The position numbers were made by a program, and so were the translations under genes. DNA of 64,000 nucleotides from Microbacterium esteraromaticum (GTDB taxonomy: Bacteria; Actinomycetota; Actinomycetes; Actinomycetales; Microbacteriaceae), in assembly GCF_900163815.1 (NCBI RefSeq), contig NZ_FUKO01000022.1:62001-126000 (forward strand), read 5' to 3'. A model generated the notes under the pieces. It was not told the DNA's origin, ran no database searches, and saw nothing but the letters and a program-made list of their open reading frames with translations. Below are positions 34,226 through 41,565 of this stretch, piece by piece (position 1 is the first letter of the stretch; each line of letters opens with the position of its first letter).

Positions 34226-34921
34226 TTAAACAAGCTGGGTGCGCAGATAGTCGGCGTACCCGCCGGTGGCGCGGCCATACTGTCGCCCGCTCGTGAGGAC
34301 CCACGCGTCGTCAGAGGCAACGATCTTCGCGCCTCCGCGCCGCATCTCTTCCACGAGACGAACATCCTCGTGCGCCGGGATGGGCGGGAAGCCTCCTACT
34401 GCGATCAGCGAACTGGCGCGAGTGCCGAGGTTGGCGCCGTGCACATGTCCGTTTGCGACCCCGGGGGTGTACCTCGCACGCCACGCAGCGATCTGCGCGT
34501 CGCTCAGGTCACGAAAATCGGGCCGCACTGTGCCGACGACGACGTCTGCGCCGTCATTGGCCAGCGCCACCTGATGCGTCAGCCAGTGACGCGGCACTGC
34601 CGAATCCGCATCGGTGTGCGCGAGCCACAATCGGTCAGCAGGAACTCGGGCCAACTGTCGCAGGGCGGCTTGCACGCCCGCTCCCCGGGCGACGCCCACC
34701 GAGCATGCGTCCACCGTGTGCACCGCCACCGGGAATTCTGCGGCGATCTGCGTTGATGCATCCGTGCATGCGTCGAGCACCACATGCACGACGACGTCGG
34801 AGACAGCAGCCCGCGCCGCTTCGGCGGCGTCGCACACCGAAGACAGGCAAGCGCCCAGCAGTGCTTCTTCGTCATGCACCGGAATGACGACAGCGATCGC
34901 GGAAAGAGGGTTGCGCATCAC
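34226..34921 (-). CDS. family 2 glycosyltransferase
   Basis: The protein has 231 residues and a GT-A fold. VVIPVHDEEALLGACLSSV at the N-terminus binds the nucleotide, HTDADS supplies the DxD metal motif, and VANGHVHGANLGTRAS with EDVRLVEEMRR follows the acceptor-side pattern of GT2. There is no membrane anchor. It is the last of three overlapping genes (ATGA with the upstream gene), so it probably glycosylates a product handled by the PIG-L/methyltransferase and the acyl-CoA dehydrogenase-like protein. Confidence 0.82.
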   Translation of the reverse strand: MMRNPLSAIAVVIPVHDEEALLGACLSSVCDAAEAARAAVSDVVVHVVLDACTDASTQIAAEFPVAVHTVDACSVGVARGAGVQAALRQLARVPADRLWLAHTDADSAVPRHWLTHQVALANDGADVVVGTVRPDFRDLSDAQIAAWRARYTPGVANGHVHGANLGTRASSLIAVGGFPPIPAHEDVRLVEEMRRGGAKIVASDDAWVLTSGRQYGRATGGYADYLRTQLV

Positions 34922-36267
34922 GGCCAGACTCCCGTCTCCGCGGCGACCGACTGCGCGTGCTCCGGGCGCGCGAAGACTTCGAGGACGAAGTCTTCTTCGA
35001 GATGGCTGGCGACAGAAAGGAAACCGGAGTGCGAGCGAACCTGCTCATGCACGTCGTCACCCGAAAGCGGCGCCCCGGCGATCGGATGCCGCCAGTGGCA
35101 GACGACGAACACACCATCGGCATCGAGGGATCCATCCACACGGTCCAGCACCTGGGCCCAGTCGGCCGCGCTCCAGTAGTAGGCCACCTCCGAGAGAACG
35201 ATGAGGTCGAAGCGACCCTCGGGCCAGTCGGAAAGCAGATCCATTTCGCGAATCTGCACATGCGGCGCATCGCCCAGACGAACACGCGCCTTTTCGAGCG
35301 CGTGCGCTGACGCATCCACCGCGAGCACGTGCGCCGACCGTTCGGCCAGCATCCGCGTGAATGCTCCCGTGCCGCATGCGAGCTCCAGCACTCTCTCGTA
35401 TCTCGGCCGCGGCAGGATGGCCGCGGTCAGTTCGCGCTTGCGCTGCTCGTACCAGCGAGTGTCTACGCCCCACGGGTCTGCCTTCCCCGTGTAGCGATCC
35501 TCGAACCATCCGCCGGTCACCGTGGTGAGTTCTTCCGGTGCGATGAACACTTCGTGCTCGCGCTGGAAGTGGCGCAGCATCTCGGCATGGATGATCGCCT
35601 CGTCGCCCGCTCGTTCCGACAGCGGCTCGAGCTGGCTGCGATGCCGTCGCAGCGCGCGTGCCTTCGACGAGCGCGTGGATTCATCCAGCGGCAGGGTGTG
35701 CCAGCCTTCGGTGCTCGCCGCTTTCGGGTCGCCCCAGTGCCAGAACCAGATCGGGTAGCCGAAGACCCGCAGGGTGCTCGTGCGCAGGTCGCGAACGATC
35801 TCGCCTAAGACGCGATGGTCGCGGTGGCCGTCCTCCCACCAGGGCGCGAGCACCGTCGAGGGCACCTGCTTCACACTCGCCAGCAGCCCTCGCGCATAGC
35901 GGCGCACCTCCGCCGCTTCTTCACGCAGGCCGCCATCCGGGAACCCCGCGAAGTGCACGGCAGCGCTCGGTGCGAGATCAGCCACCGCGTCGAGCAGCTC
36001 GTGGCGGCGGGCGCGCCGGAGGTCCGCGATCGATGACGGATGCGATGACTCGCCATCTGTCATGACCACCACCGTGACGGGGATGCCGAGGTTTCCTACG
36101 GCTGCGATGATGCCGCCAGCGCCCAGCGTCTCATCATCGGGGTGCGCTGCGAACACGATGAGCTGCTCCATGCTCATCGACATCTCTGCCGCGTCGGCCC
36201 ACGGCGCAGCATCCGCCCAGGAATTCTCTGAAGTACCCGGGTCGCGGTGATCGAAGCTGGGCGCCAT
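34918..36267 (-). CDS. bifunctional PIG-L deacetylase/SAM methyltransferase
   Basis: The protein has 449 residues. The N-terminal domain (about 35-230) is a PIG-L/LmbE-type Zn deacetylase with AAHPDDETLGAGG and the later His in GHRDH. The C-terminal domain (about 255-440) is a class I methyltransferase with VLELACGTGAFT and FDLIVLSEVAYYW. PIG-L enzymes remove N-acetyl groups from amino sugars such as GlcNAc-inositol. The fusion suggests consecutive deacetylation and methylation of one substrate. The ATG at 36267 overlaps the upstream stop by one base. Mycothiol deacetylase (MshB) has no methyltransferase domain, so that role is unlikely. Confidence 0.85.
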   Translation of the reverse strand: MAPSFDHRDPGTSENSWADAAPWADAAEMSMSMEQLIVFAAHPDDETLGAGGIIAAVGNLGIPVTVVVMTDGESSHPSSIADLRRARRHELLDAVADLAPSAAVHFAGFPDGGLREEAAEVRRYARGLLASVKQVPSTVLAPWWEDGHRDHRVLGEIVRDLRTSTLRVFGYPIWFWHWGDPKAASTEGWHTLPLDESTRSSKARALRRHRSQLEPLSERAGDEAIIHAEMLRHFQREHEVFIAPEELTTVTGGWFEDRYTGKADPWGVDTRWYEQRKRELTAAILPRPRYERVLELACGTGAFTRMLAERSAHVLAVDASAHALEKARVRLGDAPHVQIREMDLLSDWPEGRFDLIVLSEVAYYWSAADWAQVLDRVDGSLDADGVFVVCHWRHPIAGAPLSGDDVHEQVRSHSGFLSVASHLEEDFVLEVFARPEHAQSVAAETGVWP

Positions 36268-37304
36268 CACGCCACCACCGATCGGCCCAGCCGGGCGAGG
36301 TCTCGCTCGGCGTGATCCTGACGCAGGTAGATGCGCAGATCCGACACACGGCGCGCGTGCTCTTCGTCTGTGGTGAGCGGTCCGGGGCCGAGGCCGTGAT
36401 CGGCCAGAGTGAGTACTCGTTCGGCCGCGTGCGCAGTGACCGCGCGCACGCGCTGCGCGAGGACGCGTGCATCTCCGGCGGATGCGTCGATGCGGGCCGC
36501 GGCATCCGTCAGTACCACTCGCGTCGCCCAGAGATGCGCATCCGCCTCGCCGTGCAGCATCTGCGCGATCTGATCGGCGCCACTGCGACTGGCGGCGCGG
36601 CCAAGTGCGTCGGCCACGGGGAGCACGCCGCCCCACCAGACTGCCGCGACTCCCATTCCTCCCCAGTGGAACCCTGGTCGCTTCAGGTACCACCCCGCAT
36701 CCCCGACCGGCACGGCAGGCGTGTTGTGAAAGTCGACTGCGGCGCTGACGATACCGCTCAGCCCACGGGCGACCCACGGCCCGATCTGCGCCTCGACCGA
36801 TGGATGCCGGAGCGAGACCGCGAACAGCTGCCGCTCATCATTGTTCACCCACGCGGTGACCAGCGCGTGACTCAGGCGTCCGGCCAGAGAACACCATGAT
36901 TTCGTGCCGTCGAGTCGCCACGTTCCGTCACCATTCGCTTCGGCGGTGAGGCTGATCGGACCCTCCGCGGCATAGACACCCCACGACGCGGACTCATCCG
37001 CACCAATGGCGTCCAGCGCCTCCCGCGCGAGCGACCCGGTCGCCTGGGCTTCGGCGATGATGGCCAGCGCATCGAGATGCGGCTCAAGCACGCGGGCCGC
37101 GGCGACATCCAACGATGCGGCTGTGGCCAGCGCGCTCCAGCGGCCGGCTGTTCGCCCACTGCCCGGCTGCGAGACCAGCGGGCCCAGCCGCACGGCCCAG
37201 CCGATCGTCGCATCGAGGTCGACTCCGAGTCCGGCGACCTCCGTCGCGGCCTGCTCGATAACTTGAGCCTCAGCCGAGGCAGAATCCGTCAACACACGCA
37301 TCAT
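36267..37304 (-). CDS. acyl-CoA dehydrogenase-like protein
   Basis: The protein has 345 residues and resembles acyl-CoA/acyl-ACP dehydrogenases: an all-helical N-terminal part, then SWGVYAAEGPISLTAEANGDGTWRLDGTKSWCSLAG, which matches the beta-domain G-x-K-x-W/F-C-S-x-A motif, and a helical C-terminus. It is shorter than degradative enzymes (about 380), and a catalytic Glu is not obvious. It may act in a biosynthetic oxidation. The ATG at 37304 is chosen for the GGAG eight bases upstream; ATGs at 37412 and 37418 lack a ribosome site. It is the first gene of the operon with the PIG-L fusion and the glycosyltransferase. Confidence 0.72.
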   Translation of the reverse strand: MMRVLTDSASAEAQVIEQAATEVAGLGVDLDATIGWAVRLGPLVSQPGSGRTAGRWSALATAASLDVAAARVLEPHLDALAIIAEAQATGSLAREALDAIGADESASWGVYAAEGPISLTAEANGDGTWRLDGTKSWCSLAGRLSHALVTAWVNNDERQLFAVSLRHPSVEAQIGPWVARGLSGIVSAAVDFHNTPAVPVGDAGWYLKRPGFHWGGMGVAAVWWGGVLPVADALGRAASRSGADQIAQMLHGEADAHLWATRVVLTDAAARIDASAGDARVLAQRVRAVTAHAAERVLTLADHGLGPGPLTTDEEHARRVSDLRIYLRQDHAERDLARLGRSVVA

Positions 37305-37628
37305 GCGAAGGGCTCCATCTTCTTGAGGTGGCGAGGGCGGCTCCGTATCGCGGCGCTGGAGCCAGTCGGTCGAGAGCGTCAAAATCGGCGGTCTCTGGCG
37401 CTGTGATGACATTGTCATGGCCGGGCACCGCAGTCGCGGGGCTTGACCGGCATATCGCCGTGGTGCTAACTGCGAGATGGGCGTGATCGATCGAATCACA
37501 AGCCTTCGCGCGTTCCTAACGATCTGCGCTTCCTTAGTCAAGCCCCTTATCGTGGCGGCGCCATTCCGCTCTGATGGATACAGCACGCACAAGATGCGTG
37601 CATGACAGCTGAACTGAAGGAGAAGATC
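37305..37628. other. divergent intergenic region
   Basis: These 324 bases separate the acyl-CoA dehydrogenase-like operon (minus) from the CsbD-like gene (plus). No gene, repeat or tRNA was seen. Both promoters should lie here, but no box is clear enough to name. Confidence 0.5.
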
Positions 37629-37799
37629 ATGGGTATCGACGACAAGATCAGCAACGAAGCAGAAGACCTCAAGGGCAAGGGCAAGGAAGCGGTCGGCGAC
37701 GCTACCGACGACAAGGGTCTTCAGGCTGAAGGCAAGATGGACCAGGCCAAGGCGGGCGTCAAGAAGGCCGTCGAGGACGTGAAGGATTCGCTCGACTGA
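37629..37799 (+). CDS. CsbD-like stress protein
   Basis: The protein has 56 residues and is highly charged (Lys, Asp, Glu). The CsbD pattern is DKISNEAEDLKGKGKEAVGDATDDKGLQAEGKMDQ. CsbD proteins accumulate under general stress; their molecular role is not established. GAAGGAG precedes the ATG at 37629, which rules out the upstream ATG at 37602. It is monocistronic with its own terminator. Confidence 0.85.
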   Translation: MGIDDKISNEAEDLKGKGKEAVGDATDDKGLQAEGKMDQAKAGVKKAVEDVKDSLD

Positions 37800-37874
37800 C
37801 GAGCGAACTGACCCCTGCGTTTGTGCTTGACGCGATCCCCACGCGCTGCGCAGTCCCCACGCAGGGAAGATGAG

Positions 37875-37916
37875 AAGCTGCCGACCCCGATCCCCAGGGG
37901 CCGGCAGCTTTCTTCG
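37875..37916 (+). terminator. rho-independent terminator after the CsbD-like gene
   Basis: AAGCTGCCGACCCC (37875-37888) pairs with GGGGCCGGCAGCTT (37897-37910) with one mismatch and is followed by TCTTCG. The stem is strong and G/C-rich. Confidence 0.75.
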
Positions 37917-37956
37917 TTCCTCGGAGCGTGCAACCGTCAGGCGTACATTGGGAGGC

Positions 37957-38958
37957 ATGGTCGGCAGCATCCCGGCATCCATGCGTGCCGCGTTCATCCA
38001 CGCGACGGGACCCGCCGAATCGATCGAAATCGGAGAGGTGCCGGTTCCCACGCCGGGACCGGGCGAGGTGCTGGTGAAGAACACGGTTCTCGCGGTCGAT
38101 CACGTCGACACCTTCGTGCGCTCTGGGGCGTACCGCACTCCGCTTCCAGCGCACGGGCCGTTCATCGTCGGCCGTGACCTGGTCGGCGTCGTGGCGGAGA
38201 TCGGCGATGGCGTCACCGGTTTCGCGCCCGGCGACCGGGTGTGGTGCAACAGCCTCGGCCACGACGGCAGGCAGGGCTCGTTCAGCGAGTATTCGGTGGT
38301 GGAAGCTGAGCGGCTGTATCCGCTTCCGGAGGGCGTCGAGGCTGATGCTGCGGCCGCCGTACTGCACGTCGCGGCCACCGCCTGGATCGGGCTCTTCCGC
38401 GAGGCACAGCTGCAATCCGGGGAGACGGTGTTCATCGGCGGGGCCGGGGGTGCGGTGGGCTCGGCGTTCGTGCAACTGGCGCATGCGGCCGCAGCCCGGG
38501 TGATCGCCACCTGCTCGCCGAAAGATTTTGAGTGGTGCCGCGCCAGCGGCGCAGACATCGTGATCGATTACCACGACGATGATGCGCTCGCGCAGGTGCG
38601 TGCTGCGGCACCCGGCGGCGTCCATGTGTGGTGCGACACCTCCGGCCATCATGACTTCGAGGCGACGCTGCCCGTCATGCGGCAACGCGGGCGGATGCTG
38701 CTCATGTCAGCGCTCGCCGCCGCGCCACCGCTGCCGGTCGGTGCCGTGTACACGTCTGACTTGCAGCTGCGCGGCTTCGCGATCAGCAACGCCACCGTCG
38801 ACGACCTTGCGGCCGCGGCCGAGGTGATCAATCGCATGCTCGCCGCCGGTACGCTCCGCGGACGCATCGCCACCGTGCTGCCGCTCGACCGGACCGCGGA
38901 TGCGCACCGAATGCTGGAGTCGCACGCGGTCTCCGGGAAGATCCTCGTCCGGCCCTGA
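37957..38958 (+). CDS. quinone oxidoreductase-like zinc-independent MDR protein
   Basis: The protein has 333 residues and is a medium-chain dehydrogenase/reductase of the NADPH:quinone reductase group. The GroES-like N-domain shows PGPGEVLVKN and GRDLVGVVAEIGDGVTGFAPGDRV. The Rossmann motif is GGAGGAVGSAFVQLA, and the C-terminus has GKILVRP. Structural Zn Cys residues are absent. The ATG at 37957 has GGAGG only one base upstream; the ATG at 37981 aligns better with relatives but lacks a ribosome site, so the start is uncertain. The physiological substrate is unknown. Confidence 0.8.
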   Translation: MVGSIPASMRAAFIHATGPAESIEIGEVPVPTPGPGEVLVKNTVLAVDHVDTFVRSGAYRTPLPAHGPFIVGRDLVGVVAEIGDGVTGFAPGDRVWCNSLGHDGRQGSFSEYSVVEAERLYPLPEGVEADAAAAVLHVAATAWIGLFREAQLQSGETVFIGGAGGAVGSAFVQLAHAAAARVIATCSPKDFEWCRASGADIVIDYHDDDALAQVRAAAPGGVHVWCDTSGHHDFEATLPVMRQRGRMLLMSALAAAPPLPVGAVYTSDLQLRGFAISNATVDDLAAAAEVINRMLAAGTLRGRIATVLPLDRTADAHRMLESHAVSGKILVRP

Positions 38959-38984
38959 CCACGCCACCCGGTACGCCCAGTTGC

Positions 38985-39084
38985 CGAGAAACCATCTCCT
39001 GCACGAGAAACCACGTGCCAGCTGGTTTCTCGTGCAGGAAGTGGTTTCTCGACGGGTGTTGTGCGGCGGATGCGGTGAGTGGCC
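38985..39084 (+). repeat. long palindromic repeat, copy 1
   Basis: A 67-base imperfect palindrome is built from four alternating CGAGAAACCA/TGGTTTCTCG units, with a central CACGTGCCAGCTGG. It is followed by a non-palindromic tail (GTTGTGCGGCGGATGCGG...). The same unit, about 85% identical and in the same orientation, is at 41324-41424. This copy lies between two convergent genes and could fold into a large hairpin that ends transcription from both sides. Confidence 0.8.
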
Positions 39085-39100
39085 GCTGCGAAAAACGTGG

Positions 39101-40630
39101 TCAGCGTCGGTGCCGCCAGCGGCTCACACCGATTCCGCCGACGGCAACCGCTACCCCGGCCAGCAGCAGGGGCGACTCGAAGACGACCACAGCCGCGACC
39201 CCTGCCAGAGCGGCGAACAGCAGTCCGTCCAGCGCCCAGGCCAGTCGCACCGCCGCGCCGAGGTCTCCCATCGGCGTCGGCATCGGCGTGAGCAGTGCGA
39301 CCGGCAGTGCACCTTTCAGAGCGGTGGCGATGCGTGCGGCGATGGCCAGCATCCCCACCGCAAACGAGCTGACGAGCGGTGCGAGCACGGAGATGCCCAT
39401 GATCACTGCGCATGCACCCGCCGCCCCGACCAGCACGACCGCGGCGACCGCGATGGGAAACAGCGCATGGTTGGCGAGCAGGCGCTCGTCGCCGATCCCG
39501 TACAGCGCGAAATCCGATGCGACGCTCGTGGCGTGCCGGATGCCGTCAGTCAGTGGCCCCATACCGGCGAAGGCGATGATTCCGGCGAGCGTGCCCAGCA
39601 TCCATCCCGGTGCCAATGGGGCGCTCGCGACGGCAATCAGGACCCCGGCCGCGGCGAGAGTGAGGATGCCGGTCAGCAGCCGTCCCGGCGTGCGGACGGC
39701 TCCGACCGCATCGCGCACGAGGAAGGTCAGCGGCAGTCGCCCGGCCGAACGCACGGCGCGGATCCGCCTGCCAATTCCGGGTCGCAGCTGGTAGACCGTC
39801 GTCGCCGACGCGAAGTCCATCCCGGTGGCATGCGTCATGGCCGATTGCCAGCGCAGTGACTGGGCAGACAGCTCGGCGAATCGGAGCCGGTTCAACAGCG
39901 TCGGCGCCGCTGCGCACAGGGCGAGCGTCAGAGCCCACAGTCCGGCGAGAGCCTGAAGGCTTCCGTCGCCGGAATAGAGGAGTCCGAACCATCCCCACGG
40001 CGTGAAGGGAACCAAGGTGGGAACGGATGCGGTGACTGTGCCAAGTGCGAGCACGCCCAGCGCGAGGAACGTCGCTGTTCGCGGCAGCGCTTGCCCCGCG
40101 AGCCAGAGCATCGCGGTGATGATGCCGATGAGCGCGCTGGCGATGATGAAGACGGTGGCGTGGAGCGGAGCGACCAGACCATGGCTCGCGAGACTGACGG
40201 CGATCAACCCGCCGATGACCGTTGCCGTGGCGACGACGACCCCCGCGCTGCGCAGCAGCGGCCCGCGAAAGACACGCGATCGCCGGACGTCGCTCGTGAC
40301 GAACGCGTGGATGAGGAATGGTGGGCGAAGCGCGGGTCCGCGATCTCGCCCCGCGAACAGCGCACCAGCCCAGAGGGCGGCGACCGCGAACATCGCGACC
40401 TGTCTGGCGGTGGCTGAGGTGAGCGCGGCCACCACTTCGGGACTGGTCATGCTCACCCAGATCGCGCGTGCGACAGGGGCGACGGCGACGAGCGCAACCA
40501 TCAGCGCCAGGTAGATGACGTAGACGCGCTCGCCGGAGGGGCGCGCCCGGGCATTGCGCCAGATCGCGAGTGCCGCGCGGAGGCGGCGGACCGGATGGCG
40601 TCGCTGAGCACTGAGGATGCGACTGTTCAC
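39101..40630 (-). CDS. ABC transporter permease, multi-helix membrane subunit
   Basis: The protein has 509 residues with about 12 predicted membrane helices and no recognisable substrate-binding domain. It is translated by a GTG that overlaps the ATPase stop (GTGA), so it is the membrane partner of that ATPase. The pattern resembles ABC-2-type exporters of unknown cargo in actinobacteria. The two genes are bracketed by the two copies of the palindromic repeat. Confidence 0.75.
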   Translation of the reverse strand: MNSRILSAQRRHPVRRLRAALAIWRNARARPSGERVYVIYLALMVALVAVAPVARAIWVSMTSPEVVAALTSATARQVAMFAVAALWAGALFAGRDRGPALRPPFLIHAFVTSDVRRSRVFRGPLLRSAGVVVATATVIGGLIAVSLASHGLVAPLHATVFIIASALIGIITAMLWLAGQALPRTATFLALGVLALGTVTASVPTLVPFTPWGWFGLLYSGDGSLQALAGLWALTLALCAAAPTLLNRLRFAELSAQSLRWQSAMTHATGMDFASATTVYQLRPGIGRRIRAVRSAGRLPLTFLVRDAVGAVRTPGRLLTGILTLAAAGVLIAVASAPLAPGWMLGTLAGIIAFAGMGPLTDGIRHATSVASDFALYGIGDERLLANHALFPIAVAAVVLVGAAGACAVIMGISVLAPLVSSFAVGMLAIAARIATALKGALPVALLTPMPTPMGDLGAAVRLAWALDGLLFAALAGVAAVVVFESPLLLAGVAVAVGGIGVSRWRHRR

Positions 40631-41256
40631 GCCGCCGCCTCGAGCGTCAGCATCCGATCGCCGAGGCCGTCTGCGATCACGTCACTGTGGGTGGCGACGA
40701 CGAGCGTCGCTCCCCCATCGCGGCGTGAGCGCAGCACACGCACGACGGTCTCGATGTGCTCGGGATCGAGACGCTGCTCGGGTTCGTCGAGGATCAGCAC
40801 GTCGAACGGACGCACCAGCACCAGCGCGAGACCGAACAGCTGCGTCTGGCCCGACGAGAGTTCGTGCGGAAAGCGGGCGTGCAGGGTGCGCAGCCCCAGA
40901 TCTGCGAGCACCTCGTTCGCGCGGGCAGTGCTGTCCTCGCGCCGGTCGAACCACGTCGCCGCGACCAGTGCGACGTGATCGAGCAGGGTCAGGTCGGGGG
41001 CCATCGGCGGAAGACCGATCATCACCGCGACGCGTCGACGGAAGCGCGGGTCTCGCTCTGAGACGGCCGCGTCGCCGATCTGCACCGTGCCGCTCGAAGG
41101 CGTGCGACTGCCGGCCAACACGCGCAGCAGCGTTGATTTGCCCGTGCCGTTGCGACCGCGCACGATCAGCGCCTCACCGGGCTGCGCGCTCGTCGAGACC
41201 GGCGCGAGCAGCGTCACATCGTCCGCGACGACGCTCACCTCGCTCACCTCGATCAC
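40627..41256 (-). CDS. ABC transporter ATP-binding protein
   Basis: The protein has 209 residues and a complete nucleotide-binding domain: Walker A GRNGTGKST, signature LSSGQTQ, Walker B VLILDEPEQRLD and the switch His in VATHSD. It lacks any C-terminal accessory domain, as in exporter ATPases of the CcmA/BcrA type. GTG start at 41256. It forms a two-gene unit with the following permease. Confidence 0.87.
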   Translation of the reverse strand: MIEVSEVSVVADDVTLLAPVSTSAQPGEALIVRGRNGTGKSTLLRVLAGSRTPSSGTVQIGDAAVSERDPRFRRRVAVMIGLPPMAPDLTLLDHVALVAATWFDRREDSTARANEVLADLGLRTLHARFPHELSSGQTQLFGLALVLVRPFDVLILDEPEQRLDPEHIETVVRVLRSRRDGGATLVVATHSDVIADGLGDRMLTLEAAA

Positions 41257-41323
41257 AGCTTCACCCTCTCACGCCCGGCACGCGCGTCCCCCACGCGCTC
41301 TCTCGTGCGCGCGCCGCAATCAC

Positions 41324-41424
41324 CGAGAAACCACTTCCTGCACGAGAAACCACATGCCACGTGGTTTCTCGTGCGGCAAGTGGTTTCTCGGCGGATGTTG
41401 TGCGGCGGATGCGGCGAGTGGCCG
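41324..41424 (+). repeat. long palindromic repeat, copy 2
   Basis: This second copy of the unit at 38985-39084 has the same four GAGAAACCAC/GTGGTTTCTC blocks and the same GTTGTGCGGCGGATGCGG tail. It lies in the divergent gap between the ABC ATPase and the MMPL gene, 142 bases upstream of the MMPL start. Together the two copies flank the ABC unit. Confidence 0.8.
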
Positions 41425-41565
41425 CGGCGAGCGGGGGCGCGCGGGCAGCGGCGGATGCTGGCAGCAGACGTGCGCGATGGGCACGCGGTCTCATCCAAAA
41501 GGTGGAGACGGGGTTCACCCTCTTACGCGATGTCCGAAAACGCCGAAATTGATGGAGTAGGTGAC

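Noticed and set aside
34918..36267. Mycothiol deacetylase (MshB) as the role of the PIG-L domain
   Set aside because: MshB is a stand-alone protein. The methyltransferase fusion and the operon partners do not fit mycothiol synthesis.
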